Assembly (NCBI RefSeq): GCF_014879975.1
Contig: NZ_CP062501.1
Coordinates: 1,054,001-1,118,000 of the forward strand
From: Vibrio bathopelagicus
Lineage (GTDB): Bacteria; Pseudomonadota; Gammaproteobacteria; Enterobacterales; Vibrionaceae
Direction: 5' to 3'
DNA length: 64,000 nt
Under the pieces are notes generated by a model. The model saw only the letters and a program-made list of their open reading frames with translations. It did not search any database and was not told the origin of the DNA. This document shows, one piece after another, positions 35,213-45,355 of this stretch. Position 1 is the stretch's first letter. Each line of letters begins with the position of its first letter. The position numbers and the translations under genes are program-made.

Positions 35213-37194
35213 TGTTATCTTTCATCAATAAGTTATCGATCAAAAACAAGCTTATCCTGCCGATCATCTTGTTTGTTTCCGTTGCCTTTATCACGATCCA
35301 ATCGATAAATTACACTGTCACTTTTGAGCGCGAGAAAGATAACTTGATACAACGAGTTAAAGTGTTGGCTCAAGGCGTGGCATACAATCTACAGGCCGCA
35401 ATTTTGTTTGAAGATAAAACATCCGCAAACGAGATTTTGTCAGCCTTTGCAGCCGATAAAGACATCGTGCGAGTAAAGTTATTTGATCACGACAACCAGT
35501 TATTTGCTAGCTATCAGGTCGATAATACCGTTATACCAAGGCCTAATGCAGATGAGATCAAAGATATTGCCGCTCAGCAGTTTGCGATCTCAGAAGACTA
35601 CATTTATCTCTCTGTACCAATTTGGCTTGATGATGAAATGATAGCAAAGCTACGCGTCACGATATCCAAACAGACGTTTTCTAAGATTCTGACCAATATT
35701 CTAAAAGTCGCGGGAATCTATTTATTGCTGCTCGTTGTGCTGGGGAGTGTGCTTGTAAAAATGGTTCAACGTTTCATTATCCAACCTATGTTTGAGTTAA
35801 ATGAAGCAATGCAGGCATTTGTTGAGCGTCGTTCAGAGCAACCGAAATTAACAGCTGCAAGCAACGATGAGATTGGCGATCTGGTTCGTGCATTCAATAC
35901 TATGTTAGAAAGGCTTAAGCATCGCGACAGTCAGATCAATTTCACATTAGATAAACTTCAAGAAGAAAAGTCTTTTGCGAACGAAGTCATTGAAACGGTT
36001 CAGCATTCACTATTGGTTGTAGATCGAAAAGGGGTCATTGTTCACGCTAATGCAGCGACTCGAGACATCTTTAAGTGCACCGAAGCTTTTCTTGAAAATA
36101 TGTCGATTCAAGAGCTCATCGCGACCAAACCACCAGGATTTTTACAAGCCGCTTTAAGTTCTAATATCGAACTCAACGACGAAATGATCGAAACTATTGA
36201 TCTGTTCCAATCAAAGCAATGGCTACAAATTAGTAGTCGATCCTTATCGAAACATGGCCATACTTTGTTTGCGATACAAGACGTGACTGAGATTGAAACG
36301 GCAATGAGCCGTCAACGACTTGCGGCAGGCGTATTTGAGAACAGTAAAGATGGGCTAATCGTACTCAACTCGTCTAACGTTATTACCATGGTTAACCCTG
36401 CGGTCACACAGTTACTTGGTTATCATGCTGACTTGCTGGTGGACAAAACGCCGTTTGAAGTTTTCTCTTGGCAGCAGTTTTCATCCTTAATGCCGACAAT
36501 TCGTAGTTCTCTTGAAAACTATGGTCAATGGCAAGGAGAAGTGTGGGAGCAAAATGTTTCAGGTACTTTGGTCCCAATGTTCGTCAAAGTAAATCGAATT
36601 GTCTCGGATCGTAAAGAAGGCGATTTTGATATGGTATTAACTTTATCCGATCTCTCGAATGTTAAAGAGATGGAGAGGTTAGAACACTTAGCGCATCATG
36701 ACGCATTAACAGGCCTAGCGAATCGAGCGCAACTTTATAAGTTCTTAGATGGTGTCGTATCCGCGAGTCACTATTCAAATCAACAGTTTGCCGTACTTTA
36801 CTTAGATCTGGATGGATTTAAGCGTATAAACGATACCTACGGACACGATGCCGGAGACGAAATACTTAAGACGGTTTCTGACCGTTTGCTTTCGCAAGTA
36901 AGAGCAGGGGATTTAGTCGCACGTTTGTCGGGCGACGAATTTGTACTTATTATTAAACAGACCGACAAAAACTTAATCGCCAAGTTAGCGGAGCGTTTGT
37001 TGGATCTTATCGAACAAGAAGTGAACTACAAACAGCGAACACTGAAAGTCGGTGCAAGTATAGGAATCCATTTAGTCGACGGATCAGACAAAGATCTCGA
37101 CACGATTCTAAAAATGGCCGATGAAGCGATGTACCAAGCGAAGCATAAAGGAAAAGGTCAATACACCTTCTCTGCAGATAATCAACAGTACTGA
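35212..37194 (+). CDS. Membrane diguanylate cyclase with HAMP and two PAS domains (YfiN/TpbB-like)
   Basis: 660 residues. Two membrane helices (about 14-32 and 168-188) bracket a YfiN-type periplasmic domain. HAMP (190-240), two PAS regions (about 260-360 and 375-485) and a GGDEF domain (about 490-655) follow. The active loop is SGDEF in DLVARLSGDEFVLII. The first Gly is Ser, which other cyclases tolerate, and the inhibitory I-site RAGD sits five residues before it. Makes c-di-GMP, probably gated by YfiR, whose gene overlaps its start. The extra PAS domains are not in Pseudomonas YfiN. Confidence 0.87.
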   Translation: MLSFINKLSIKNKLILPIILFVSVAFITIQSINYTVTFEREKDNLIQRVKVLAQGVAYNLQAAILFEDKTSANEILSAFAADKDIVRVKLFDHDNQLFASYQVDNTVIPRPNADEIKDIAAQQFAISEDYIYLSVPIWLDDEMIAKLRVTISKQTFSKILTNILKVAGIYLLLLVVLGSVLVKMVQRFIIQPMFELNEAMQAFVERRSEQPKLTAASNDEIGDLVRAFNTMLERLKHRDSQINFTLDKLQEEKSFANEVIETVQHSLLVVDRKGVIVHANAATRDIFKCTEAFLENMSIQELIATKPPGFLQAALSSNIELNDEMIETIDLFQSKQWLQISSRSLSKHGHTLFAIQDVTEIETAMSRQRLAAGVFENSKDGLIVLNSSNVITMVNPAVTQLLGYHADLLVDKTPFEVFSWQQFSSLMPTIRSSLENYGQWQGEVWEQNVSGTLVPMFVKVNRIVSDRKEGDFDMVLTLSDLSNVKEMERLEHLAHHDALTGLANRAQLYKFLDGVVSASHYSNQQFAVLYLDLDGFKRINDTYGHDAGDEILKTVSDRLLSQVRAGDLVARLSGDEFVLIIKQTDKNLIAKLAERLLDLIEQEVNYKQRTLKVGASIGIHLVDGSDKDLDTILKMADEAMYQAKHKGKGQYTFSADNQQY

Positions 37195-37269
37195 ACTCTG
37201 TTAGCTCGCGTTAAGTTGTTGTATCATAAGTGATAGATTGAATAATTTTAATTAAAAGGTCTGCTAAGC

Positions 37270-38283
37270 ATGAATGTTTTAGTTACAGGTGGCATGGGTT
37301 ACATTGGTAGCCATACAAGTATCCAGATGATTAACGCAGGTATGACACCTGTACTTTTTGATAGCTTGTACAACAGCAAACCGAGCGTTCTAGAGCGTAT
37401 CGAAAAAGTATCGGGCGTTCGCCCTAGTTTCGTTGAAGGCGACGTTCGTGATAAGGCGCTTTTAACTGAAACCATGAAGCAACATAACATCGAAGCCGTT
37501 ATCCATTTTGCTGGCCTTAAAGCGGTGGGTGAGTCCGTTGCTAAGCCTCTTGAATACTACGACAACAATGTAAATGGTTCGCTAGTTCTTGTTGATGCAA
37601 TGCGTGAAGCTGGTGTGAAAACACTGGTATTTAGTTCATCGGCAACGGTATATGGCGATCCAGCGAGTGTGCCAATTACTGAAGATTTCCCGACAAGTGC
37701 AACCAACCCTTATGGCCGTAGTAAGCTAATGGTTGAAGAGTGCTTAACCGATTTCCAACAAGCGAATCCAGATTGGAGCATTACACTGCTGCGTTACTTT
37801 AACCCCGTCGGTTCTCATCCAAGTGGTGAGTTAGGTGAAGATCCGCAAGGTATTCCAAATAACCTAATGCCATTCGTCTCTCAAGTAGCCGTAGGCCGCC
37901 GTGAATTCTTATCAGTATTTGGTAGCGATTACCCAACAAAAGACGGCACTGGCGTACGTGATTACATCCACGTCATGGATCTATCTGACGGTCATATCGC
38001 TGCACTTGAGAAAGTAGGGCGTAAAGATGGTCTTCATATCTACAACCTTGGTACAGGTAACGGTTCAAGTGTATTAGATATGGTTAAGGCGTTTGAGAAA
38101 GCGAGCGGTAAACAAGTTCCTTATAAACTAGTCGATCGTCGCCCAGGTGATATCGCTGAATGCTGGGCAGATCCGGCAAAAGCTCAGAAAGAATTAGGCT
38201 GGAATGCGACACGCACACTGACTGATATGACTGAAGATACGTGGCGCTGGCAGTCAACGAACCCTGATGGTTTCCCTGGTTAA
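37270..38283 (+). CDS. galE: UDP-glucose 4-epimerase GalE
   Basis: Interconverts UDP-glucose and UDP-galactose for the Leloir pathway and for surface polysaccharides. 337 residues with the Rossmann start VLVTGGMGYIGSHTSIQM, the Ser in FSSSATVYGDP and the Tyr-x3-Lys in NPYGRSKLMVE. The end RRPGDIAECWADP is also diagnostic. No gal operon or polysaccharide cluster adjoins it. Starts after AAAAGGTCTGCTAAGC; terminator at 38313. Confidence 0.96.
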   Translation: MNVLVTGGMGYIGSHTSIQMINAGMTPVLFDSLYNSKPSVLERIEKVSGVRPSFVEGDVRDKALLTETMKQHNIEAVIHFAGLKAVGESVAKPLEYYDNNVNGSLVLVDAMREAGVKTLVFSSSATVYGDPASVPITEDFPTSATNPYGRSKLMVEECLTDFQQANPDWSITLLRYFNPVGSHPSGELGEDPQGIPNNLMPFVSQVAVGRREFLSVFGSDYPTKDGTGVRDYIHVMDLSDGHIAALEKVGRKDGLHIYNLGTGNGSSVLDMVKAFEKASGKQVPYKLVDRRPGDIAECWADPAKAQKELGWNATRTLTDMTEDTWRWQSTNPDGFPG

Positions 38284-38312
38284 TCTAGTCGTTTCATGAA
38301 TAGTTAACGTAC

Positions 38313-38339
38313 AAAAAGATGCTTTAGGGCATCTTTTTT
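38313..38339 (+). terminator. Rho-independent terminator after galE
   Basis: AAAAGATGC and GCATC pair around TTTAGG, then TTTTTT. Confidence 0.85.
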
Positions 38340-38451
38340 GATCTAAATCGAATAAAAAGTAATTTAGTGGTTAAAAAGTATCATTCTGTATTCGTTGTGT
38401 TAATATGCTCGCGAATTATATGTTTAATGTTAATTTTCTTTGGAGTTAATC

Positions 38452-38526
38452 ATGGAACTAGGCCTAATCATCACTTTCATCATTGCTGCTGCAGTAATGG
38501 TTAAGAAAGAAATGGCAGAGAAGTAA
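38452..38526 (+). CDS. 24-residue single-helix membrane peptide, unknown function
   Basis: ATG with TTTGGAG eight bases upstream, then a 24-codon frame: MELG, a hydrophobic stretch LIITFIIAAAVMV, and a charged tail KKEMAEK, stop TAA. The layout (short acidic start, one helix, basic-acidic end) is that of small membrane subunits or modulators. A strong terminator follows at 38576 and AT-rich promoter-like sequence precedes it, so it appears to be an independent transcript. I do not recognise a family. Confidence 0.6.
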   Translation: MELGLIITFIIAAAVMVKKEMAEK

Positions 38527-38575
38527 GACGCAATTTCACTTATTCCTTTTTGATACAATTTTTAGTGAAATAGAT

Positions 38576-38601
38576 AAAAGCCAGCATTAAGCTGGCTTTT
38601 T
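38576..38601. terminator. Bidirectional terminator between the small peptide gene and the haem receptor
   Basis: Perfect 10-base stem AAAAGCCAGC with GCTGGCTTTT, five-base loop ATTAA. Confidence 0.9.
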
Positions 38602-38629
38602 AGTTTCTGCGATTCGCAATTCTAACGAA

Positions 38630-40777
38630 TTAGAATTCGTATTTAGCTGAAATGCCGTAGTTTCTTTCCGCTTGCGAGTTTTCTTTGTAAAGCTCATCAT
38701 CGCCGCGAATGTCGTTCCAACGGTAGTACTCTTCATTAGTTAAGTTAAACACGCCACCACGAATAGTCAGATCTTTGATTGGCTTGTAGTAAGCCGTCAA
38801 GTCAACAACCGTGGCACTTGGAAGCTCAGCTTGACCAGCATTACCGCCACTTTCATCATCGAAGTTGATGTCTGAACCAGACTTGTCAGCTGTGTAATTT
38901 AACTTAAGGCTAGTACCCCAGTTTTGGTTTGGAGCATCGTAGTTAAGACCTAATACAGCATTCCAAGGGTTCACACTATTTAGTGCATTTCCGTTTCCGT
39001 CTTCACCTTCAGTGTATGATGCAACGAAGTGTGTCGAAATGCCTTCAGGTGCGCCGACTAAAACATCCCAAAGTAACGTGTTCGAGAACTCAATCCCCTT
39101 AATCGTTGCCGAATCTAAGTTAACGTTAGAATAGTGCGTTGTTCCGCCAACCTTTTTCGTAACCACTGTCTCAATGAAATCATCGTAGTCACTGTAGTAA
39201 GCCGCAATTTCAGATGATGAAGCTTGAGTATTATGACGGTAGCCTAACTCGTAAGAGATACTCGTTTCTGACTTCAGATCTGGGTTTGGATCATTTACGT
39301 AGCCGTGTCCAGGGTTGTCATAGGTGTAGTAAAGCTCATCAAAAGAAGGAGCTCTAAAGCCTTGGCTTATTTGGCCGAAAATAGTGCCTGTATCTGTCAG
39401 TTTGTATGTTGAACCTAAACGACCTGTTACTGCTGAATCAGAGAAATCAGTCAACGATTCGGTAGTGTTGCTACCTGGATCCGTTGAGAAGTAATCAAAA
39501 CGAACACCTGGAGTAACAACTAGCTTGTCATTCATTAGGCTAATTTCATCTTGAACAAACAAGCCGAATTTTTGCTCTTTAGCATCAGGAGTGTATACAT
39601 AAAGCTGATCATCAGTAGCTGGATCAGAGTTGTACTCCATGTTGGTGTTACTAATGTCACTATGTGTATAAGTCGCACCATACACTAGGTAATGGTTGTT
39701 AATTTCTTTATCTAACTGCGTCTCGATCTCAAGCTTATCTTCGGTGTACTCGTAATCTTTTGTTTGTAAATTGTCGTTGTTAGCTGGAACCCAAGGTGGC
39801 ATACCAGGACCAGCAGGTTTAAAGCGCTTCGTTACACCATTTTCTTCTTTAGAAATGTACGATACTTTACTCGTTACGGTGTCGGCAATTGCACCATCAG
39901 CGAACCAAATATGCTTAATAGCAAATCGATTTTGCGTTGTGTCATCAGCACCTGTATAGCTATCATAGCTTGAGTGGTAGATGTCAGAGTCTGAAGTATC
40001 TTTGATTAGCTCAGCTAAAAACTCGATACGATGACTTTCGTTTAACTGGTACTGTAACTTAACCAAAAGATTATCTGCTGAGGTATCTTGACCTTCAACA
40101 GCGTAGTTCTCTAAGTCGTTAGGGTTACGGAAGTTTTGCAACTCTTCACCATCTCGACGCGTGTAGGCTACCAATGTTTCTAGGTCGCCAAATCGATTCG
40201 CTAACGCAACATGTTCGCTAAAAGAGTTGTCTTCTGAAGAGTAAGACAGTTTAGCTTGACCACCAAAATCTTCGCCATCTTTTAAGAAATCAGAAGGGTC
40301 TTTAGTTTCGAAAGCAACAACGCCGCCAATAGCATCACTTCCGTGTAAACTTGAAGCAGCGCCTTTGATGATTTCAACGCTTTTTAACATGTCGGGATCG
40401 ATTGAAATACCGCTAGAGTTAATAAATGCATAAGGACCACCATCAAATGAACCTGGTTGCGATGAACCATCAACCAAAATCTTAACGCGTTTACCTTCCA
40501 TTCCACGAATGTTGATAGTCTGTGCGCCTTGGCGAGAGCTCGAGTTCATCGTCACACCTGGAGTGTACTCGAAGATTTCGTTAACATCTTTTGCCATGTT
40601 CTCTTCGATTTGCTCATCAGAGATGACAGTCACAGAAGCCGCAGTATTGATAAGTGTTTGATTCGTACGAGTCGAAGATACAACAACCTCGTCAAATAGG
40701 GCATAATCTTCAGCAAAGGCTGAGGTTGATGAAAGCGCTAAAACGATTGAAGCAGAGAGTAGGGATTGCTTATACAT
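38630..40777 (-). CDS. TonB-dependent haem/haemoglobin receptor (HutA-like)
   Basis: Outer-membrane iron receptor, 715 residues. A signal peptide (MYKQSLLSASIVLAL, cut after AFA) leads to the TonB box region (YALFDEVVVSSTR), a plug (IRGMEGKRVKILVDG) and a 22-strand barrel. The FRAP motif (QGFRAPSFDELYYTYD) and the NPDL motif that follow are signatures of haem receptors. A Fur-box-like site upstream implies iron repression. Vibrios have HutA and HutR types; the start MYKQSLLSAS resembles HutA, but I leave the symbol open. Haem uptake partners (tonB, hutBCD) are not in the window. Confidence 0.87.
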   Translation of the reverse strand: MYKQSLLSASIVLALSSTSAFAEDYALFDEVVVSSTRTNQTLINTAASVTVISDEQIEENMAKDVNEIFEYTPGVTMNSSSRQGAQTINIRGMEGKRVKILVDGSSQPGSFDGGPYAFINSSGISIDPDMLKSVEIIKGAASSLHGSDAIGGVVAFETKDPSDFLKDGEDFGGQAKLSYSSEDNSFSEHVALANRFGDLETLVAYTRRDGEELQNFRNPNDLENYAVEGQDTSADNLLVKLQYQLNESHRIEFLAELIKDTSDSDIYHSSYDSYTGADDTTQNRFAIKHIWFADGAIADTVTSKVSYISKEENGVTKRFKPAGPGMPPWVPANNDNLQTKDYEYTEDKLEIETQLDKEINNHYLVYGATYTHSDISNTNMEYNSDPATDDQLYVYTPDAKEQKFGLFVQDEISLMNDKLVVTPGVRFDYFSTDPGSNTTESLTDFSDSAVTGRLGSTYKLTDTGTIFGQISQGFRAPSFDELYYTYDNPGHGYVNDPNPDLKSETSISYELGYRHNTQASSSEIAAYYSDYDDFIETVVTKKVGGTTHYSNVNLDSATIKGIEFSNTLLWDVLVGAPEGISTHFVASYTEGEDGNGNALNSVNPWNAVLGLNYDAPNQNWGTSLKLNYTADKSGSDINFDDESGGNAGQAELPSATVVDLTAYYKPIKDLTIRGGVFNLTNEEYYRWNDIRGDDELYKENSQAERNYGISAKYEF

Positions 40778-40837
40778 CTGATAGTTACCTTAATTCCATA
40801 GTATTATCTTGATTTGCGAAAGATAATATTGGATCTA

Positions 40838-40856
40838 AATGATAATTACTATTATT
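40838..40856. promoter_or_regulatory. Fur box upstream of the haem receptor
   Basis: AATGATAATTACTATTATT resembles the 19-base Fur consensus built from GATAAT repeats, 60 bases upstream of the receptor start. It probably overlaps the promoter. The divergent LysR gene (41000) could also be affected. Confidence 0.65.
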
Positions 40857-40999
40857 TGCATTTGAATTTATTTTCGACTTCGTCAGTCTAAACCTGTTTT
40901 AACCGTATAACTCGTTGTATTTAAAAAGCTTTAAATGTTCCATTTAGCTGGTGAATACTTCAATTTTTGTGATTAACCTCTCATTTATAAAGTTGGATA

Positions 41000-41890
41000 A
41001 TGATGCATAGCCCAATAACACTTGAAGCACTACATATACTGGATGCCATCGATCGTCGTGGGAGTTTTGCCGCTGCAGCGAATGAAATGGACCGAGCACC
41101 TTCTTCATTGAGTTATCAAATCCAGAAATTAGAACAAGACTTGGATATCATGATTTTTGACCGCTCAGGCCACCGTGCAAATTTCACAGAAGCGGGGCAG
41201 TTAATATTAGAGCAAGGTAGGATTATTCTTGGCGCCACTGAACAACTCGTTAACGACGCGAGTATTCTTGCTAATGGCTGGGAGTTAGATTTAACCATCG
41301 CTTTTGATGGCATTATTCCGATTGCTAATTTCTTCCCGCTAGTCGATGAGTTAGGCAAAATCAGTAAGACACGTGTTCGTTTGCAAGAGGAAATCTTAGC
41401 GGGTTGTTGGGAGTCTCTCACAGATGGCCGAGCCGATTTATTGGTATGTCCCAAGCTCGACACGATTCCAAACGATATGAAAAGTGACATAATTGGTAAG
41501 ATGGAAATGGTATGGGTCGCGGCATCAAACCACTACGTTCACAAGCGTTCTGGCGAGTTCGATCAAAAAGCGAGGGAAAGTTACAGGGTTATTGCAATTG
41601 CAGACACAGCCCGCGATCAACCCGCTTTAACTCGTAATATTCTAGAGAAACAACCTCGTTTAACCGTGACAAGCTTTCCAGCAAAAGTAGAGGCTCTGAC
41701 AACTGGCTTAGGGATTGGCACCTTGCCGAGTAGTATTGCTAAGCCGCTGATTGAATCTGGCGTTCTACAGCAGATTTCGGGAACAGAGCCGCAACCTATC
41801 GATATCGTGATGGCTTGGCGACGCAACAAAATGGGCGACGCCAAATCTTGGTGTATCCAACATCTTAAAAAGACATGGGCGTTAAAGTAA
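41000..41890 (+). CDS. LysR-family transcriptional regulator
   Basis: 296 residues, winged helix-turn-helix at about 12-65 (RRGSFAAAANEMDRAPSSLS, then YQIQKLEQDLDIMIFDR) and an effector domain. Divergent from the haem receptor and convergent with the PatZ gene, overlapping that gene's end by 9 bases. Neither neighbour is an obvious target. The effector domain keeps the usual VEALTTGLGIGTLPSSIA segment. No specific regulon can be assigned. Confidence 0.88.
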   Translation: MMHSPITLEALHILDAIDRRGSFAAAANEMDRAPSSLSYQIQKLEQDLDIMIFDRSGHRANFTEAGQLILEQGRIILGATEQLVNDASILANGWELDLTIAFDGIIPIANFFPLVDELGKISKTRVRLQEEILAGCWESLTDGRADLLVCPKLDTIPNDMKSDIIGKMEMVWVAASNHYVHKRSGEFDQKARESYRVIAIADTARDQPALTRNILEKQPRLTVTSFPAKVEALTTGLGIGTLPSSIAKPLIESGVLQQISGTEPQPIDIVMAWRRNKMGDAKSWCIQHLKKTWALK

Positions 41891-44569
41891 CGGTAACACC
41901 ATATCTGCCGTACCATCTTCAAAACTGATATCTAGCTTAAAACCAAGCTTTTGAGCTAGCGTCAGCATCCCTCTATTCGTTGGCATCGTCATTCCCGACA
42001 TTTGCTTAGTCTGTTTAGCGCGACAGTAATCGATAACCTTAGTCATCAGTATGCGACCTAAGCCTACACCTTTCAGATCAGACCGTATCAGTATCGCAAA
42101 CTCTGCATCCGTGTTCTCAGGGTTAATCAGTGCTCTTGAAACACCGATAATTGCAGGCACACCTTGTTCCTTACGAACGACCACAAAAGCAATCTCTCTA
42201 TCGAAATCGATCTGAGTAAAGTTAGCTAATGCCTCATGATTGAATTCACCAACATCACTAAAGAAACGCTTATACAGGTCCTCTTTAGAGACTCGGTTAA
42301 TAAAGTCAGCGTGAAGCGGTTCATCTTCTGGAAGAATAGGGCGCAGCAGCACCTCAGTACCATCTTTTAACTGTATTGTTTCTTCCAGTTCGACTGGGTA
42401 TGGGCGAATCGCGAGCCTTTCTTGCGGGTCTCCCTCATAAGCTTTCAAAATGATATCTGCATCCAATATCGTGAACTTGTCACCATTGGCCAGTACGGGA
42501 TGGATATCCAAATCATGTATTTCAGGGCAATCAACCACCATTTGAGAGATACGAACCAGCAACTCAGAGAGCCCTTCAATGTCGATCGGGTTAGGTAATT
42601 TCTGTAGGCGAATCTTGCCGCTTTTTATCGCTCGAATAATCAAATAACGAGCCAGCGTCATATTCAGCGGTGGGAAAGCAGCAGCGGCATCAATCGATTC
42701 ATCCCACTCTGACCCACCTTGGCCAAGCAAAATGATAGGGCCAAAGGTTTCATCGGTTGTTACTTTCACGCGTAACTCTTGCCCGCCCGCAAGCTTAGCC
42801 ATTCCTTGAACCAATAAACCATGAATATGCGCGGTAGGGAACGACAATTGAGATCGATCGAGAATCGCTTGAGCTGCATTCGCCACTTCACTGCTGTTTC
42901 GTAAATTGAGCATCACGCCTTGTACATCTGATTTATGCGCGATGTCTGGCGAACGCAGTTTTACCGCAACGGGATAACCAATCGTTTCAGCAATATGTAC
43001 CGCTTCACTTGGGTCAGAGGCGATCCAAGTTGGTAGAACATCTAAGTTGAAGTGCTTGAAAAACTGACTGTTTTGATGGGTATCAAGGCTAACTGTGTCT
43101 TTATCCAGTAGTTGGCGTTCTATCCAGTTTTTCGCATCGGCCAAGTCTTCAATGTGAACTTTTTCAGCTGTCGTTGGCGTTTCCATTAGCTGGCGTTGGT
43201 TACGTCTGTACTCGACCAAGTGCATGAAGGCGACCACAGAACTTTCTGGCGTTCGATAGGTTGGAATACCCGCTTCTGTGAACAGTTTTCTTGCAGGCCT
43301 TGCTGTCAGTTCACCAGACCAATTGGTTAATATATTGAATCGCTTATGACGAGGGTGCTTCTTAATCGCTTCAATAATTCGCTCAGCGGTTTTGGCAGAA
43401 TGTGCGATAGCAGAAGGGCTGTGCATGATAAGAATGGCATCGGCTTCATCGCCATCAAGCAGTGTGTTAATCGTATCTATATAACGCTGATCACCAGCAT
43501 CACCGACAATGTCGATAGGATTGCTATGCGACCAACTCGATGGCAATACATTACTCAGTTTATCTAGAGTTTGCTCGGATAGTTCAGCAAGCTTACCACC
43601 ACGGTCGAATAGGGTATCCACGGCCATAATTGCAGGGCCACCGCCATTGGTGACGATAGCGAGACGTTCACCACGCAATGGCACCGAATGAGTCAGCGTT
43701 TCTACTGCGGCAAACAGTTCATGCAAGTTCTTAACACGGAGCATGCCGCTGCGTCGAATGGCTGAGTCATAAATGATGTCTAATGTGTCGGCTCCACCTG
43801 TGTGTGCCATGGCTGCCGCTCTGCCTTTGGCGGTTCGACCGCCTTTTAACACCAAAATTCGTCTGTTACGTGAAGCCGCACGTGCTGCAGATATAAAGCG
43901 CCTCGCATCACTAATGCTATCGACATAAAGCAAAATCGCTTCGGTATGCGAATCGGTACTCAAATAATCCAATAGCTCTGAAAACTCAATATCACTGCCA
44001 TTACCAATCGAGATGAATGCAGAGAAGCCAATCTCTTTGTCGTTCGCCCAATCAAGAATTGTGGTACAAACAGCCGCAGACTGAGAAACAAACGCGATTT
44101 TACCGGGTAGCGCAGTCACTGGAGAGAAAGAGGCGTTCAAATTGAGCCAAGGGACAATAATCCCCAAGCTATTCGAGCCTAACACTCGAATGTTATGTTT
44201 TTTCGCTATCGCTAGGCATCTTGAATCAAACGTTTCGCCGTTTTCACTGTGTTGGTGCATGTCGGAAGAGAGCACAATCACGGACGCAATACCTTTCTCG
44301 GCCAACTCTTCAAAGATGCCGACATTGCGTGTCGCGTTGGTACACAAAATCGCGAGATCTGGAACAATAGGTAACGACAAAATGTTCTTGTAAGAAAGTA
44401 CACCGGCCACAGAATCGTATTTCGGAGTAACTGGCATCACCGCACCTTTAAAATCCCCGTGCAACAAATTGTTCATAACGATATATCCCGCTCGGGTTTC
44501 TCGTTGAGAAGCGCCAACAACTGCGATTGAGCGGGGTTTAAGGAGGGGATCAAGATGATTCATAGACAT
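41882..44569 (-). CDS. Protein lysine acetyltransferase PatZ/Pat-type (acyl-CoA synthetase-like plus GNAT)
   Basis: 895 residues: CoA-binding domain (LLKPRSIAVVGASQRETRAG), succinyl-CoA-ligase-like domain (AFVSQSAAVCTTILDWAND), ATP-grasp domain (PVAVKLRSPDIAHKSDVQGV) and C-terminal GNAT (about 735-890, with GVGLGRILMTKVIDYCRAK). This is the composition of E. coli PatZ (YfiQ), which acetylates lysines of acetyl-CoA synthetase and other proteins, tying metabolism to acetyl-CoA. Monocistronic. Confidence 0.9.
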   Translation of the reverse strand: MSMNHLDPLLKPRSIAVVGASQRETRAGYIVMNNLLHGDFKGAVMPVTPKYDSVAGVLSYKNILSLPIVPDLAILCTNATRNVGIFEELAEKGIASVIVLSSDMHQHSENGETFDSRCLAIAKKHNIRVLGSNSLGIIVPWLNLNASFSPVTALPGKIAFVSQSAAVCTTILDWANDKEIGFSAFISIGNGSDIEFSELLDYLSTDSHTEAILLYVDSISDARRFISAARAASRNRRILVLKGGRTAKGRAAAMAHTGGADTLDIIYDSAIRRSGMLRVKNLHELFAAVETLTHSVPLRGERLAIVTNGGGPAIMAVDTLFDRGGKLAELSEQTLDKLSNVLPSSWSHSNPIDIVGDAGDQRYIDTINTLLDGDEADAILIMHSPSAIAHSAKTAERIIEAIKKHPRHKRFNILTNWSGELTARPARKLFTEAGIPTYRTPESSVVAFMHLVEYRRNQRQLMETPTTAEKVHIEDLADAKNWIERQLLDKDTVSLDTHQNSQFFKHFNLDVLPTWIASDPSEAVHIAETIGYPVAVKLRSPDIAHKSDVQGVMLNLRNSSEVANAAQAILDRSQLSFPTAHIHGLLVQGMAKLAGGQELRVKVTTDETFGPIILLGQGGSEWDESIDAAAAFPPLNMTLARYLIIRAIKSGKIRLQKLPNPIDIEGLSELLVRISQMVVDCPEIHDLDIHPVLANGDKFTILDADIILKAYEGDPQERLAIRPYPVELEETIQLKDGTEVLLRPILPEDEPLHADFINRVSKEDLYKRFFSDVGEFNHEALANFTQIDFDREIAFVVVRKEQGVPAIIGVSRALINPENTDAEFAILIRSDLKGVGLGRILMTKVIDYCRAKQTKQMSGMTMPTNRGMLTLAQKLGFKLDISFEDGTADMVLPLL

Positions 44570-44779
44570 ATCCTAGCAATGCACGTAAGTTCATCGTAAC
44601 TTACTTTTGATTCACAGGTTGATGGCAAATTCACCGAATTCAGATGAATAAGCAAACACTGCATAAAGTTTGTGAAATAGGTCACCCACTAATGGTGTAT
44701 AATCTCAAAGTTAACTTGATTCTAAACCGACGTATCGGCATGATTTATAGTAATTATTATTAAGGATATAGAGCTTTCC

Positions 44780-45343
44780 ATGAAAAAATTTGCAATTGCG
44801 ACTTTGCCACTGCTCTTGGCTGCATGTGTATCTGACGACTACGTGACTAATGTAACTTCAGATAGCTATCAAGAAGAGTACAAAACTGCCAAAGTTGAAG
44901 CTCCAGTTGTATCTCAATCTGAGCAAACAGGCGTTGTTGAAGAAAATGTCGTCAACGTTATCAAGACCCAACCTGTTGAACAGAAAGTAACTCAAACGAC
45001 TAGGGCTAAACCCGTTGCAGTAGTAACAGGCCCAACCAAGAAACAGCAAGACATGAACCAGCGTTTTGGTTACACAGTTCAAGTTGTTGCTGTTGGCAGC
45101 CAGACTAAAGTCGATTCTTTCGTGAAAATGCTACCAACGACTTCTCAACCAGTTTGGGAAAACTACAAAATGGTTAACGGCACTAAGTGGTTCACCGTCC
45201 TTTACGGTGATTACGCGACACGCTTAGAAGCTAAAAAGGCAATTTCGACTCTGCCAACCACTTTCCAAAACTTGAAGCCGTTCGTTAAGAGCATTGATGA
45301 CATCAAAAACTCTGAATACCCAACGCTTAACAAGTTGAACTAA
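44780..45343 (+). CDS. SPOR-domain lipoprotein
   Basis: 187 residues. Lipoprotein signal MKKFAIATLPLLLAAC with the cysteine at residue 16, a low-complexity Gln/Thr/Val linker (20-90), and a SPOR domain (about 95-175, RFGYTVQVVAVGSQTKVDSF, then TVLYGDYATRLEAKKAI). SPOR domains bind denuded peptidoglycan and gather at the septum. So this is probably an outer-membrane division or envelope protein. It is a single gene upstream of ddl with a terminator in between. Confidence 0.85.
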   Translation: MKKFAIATLPLLLAACVSDDYVTNVTSDSYQEEYKTAKVEAPVVSQSEQTGVVEENVVNVIKTQPVEQKVTQTTRAKPVAVVTGPTKKQQDMNQRFGYTVQVVAVGSQTKVDSFVKMLPTTSQPVWENYKMVNGTKWFTVLYGDYATRLEAKKAISTLPTTFQNLKPFVKSIDDIKNSEYPTLNKLN

Positions 45344-45355
45344 GTTTTAATTCAT

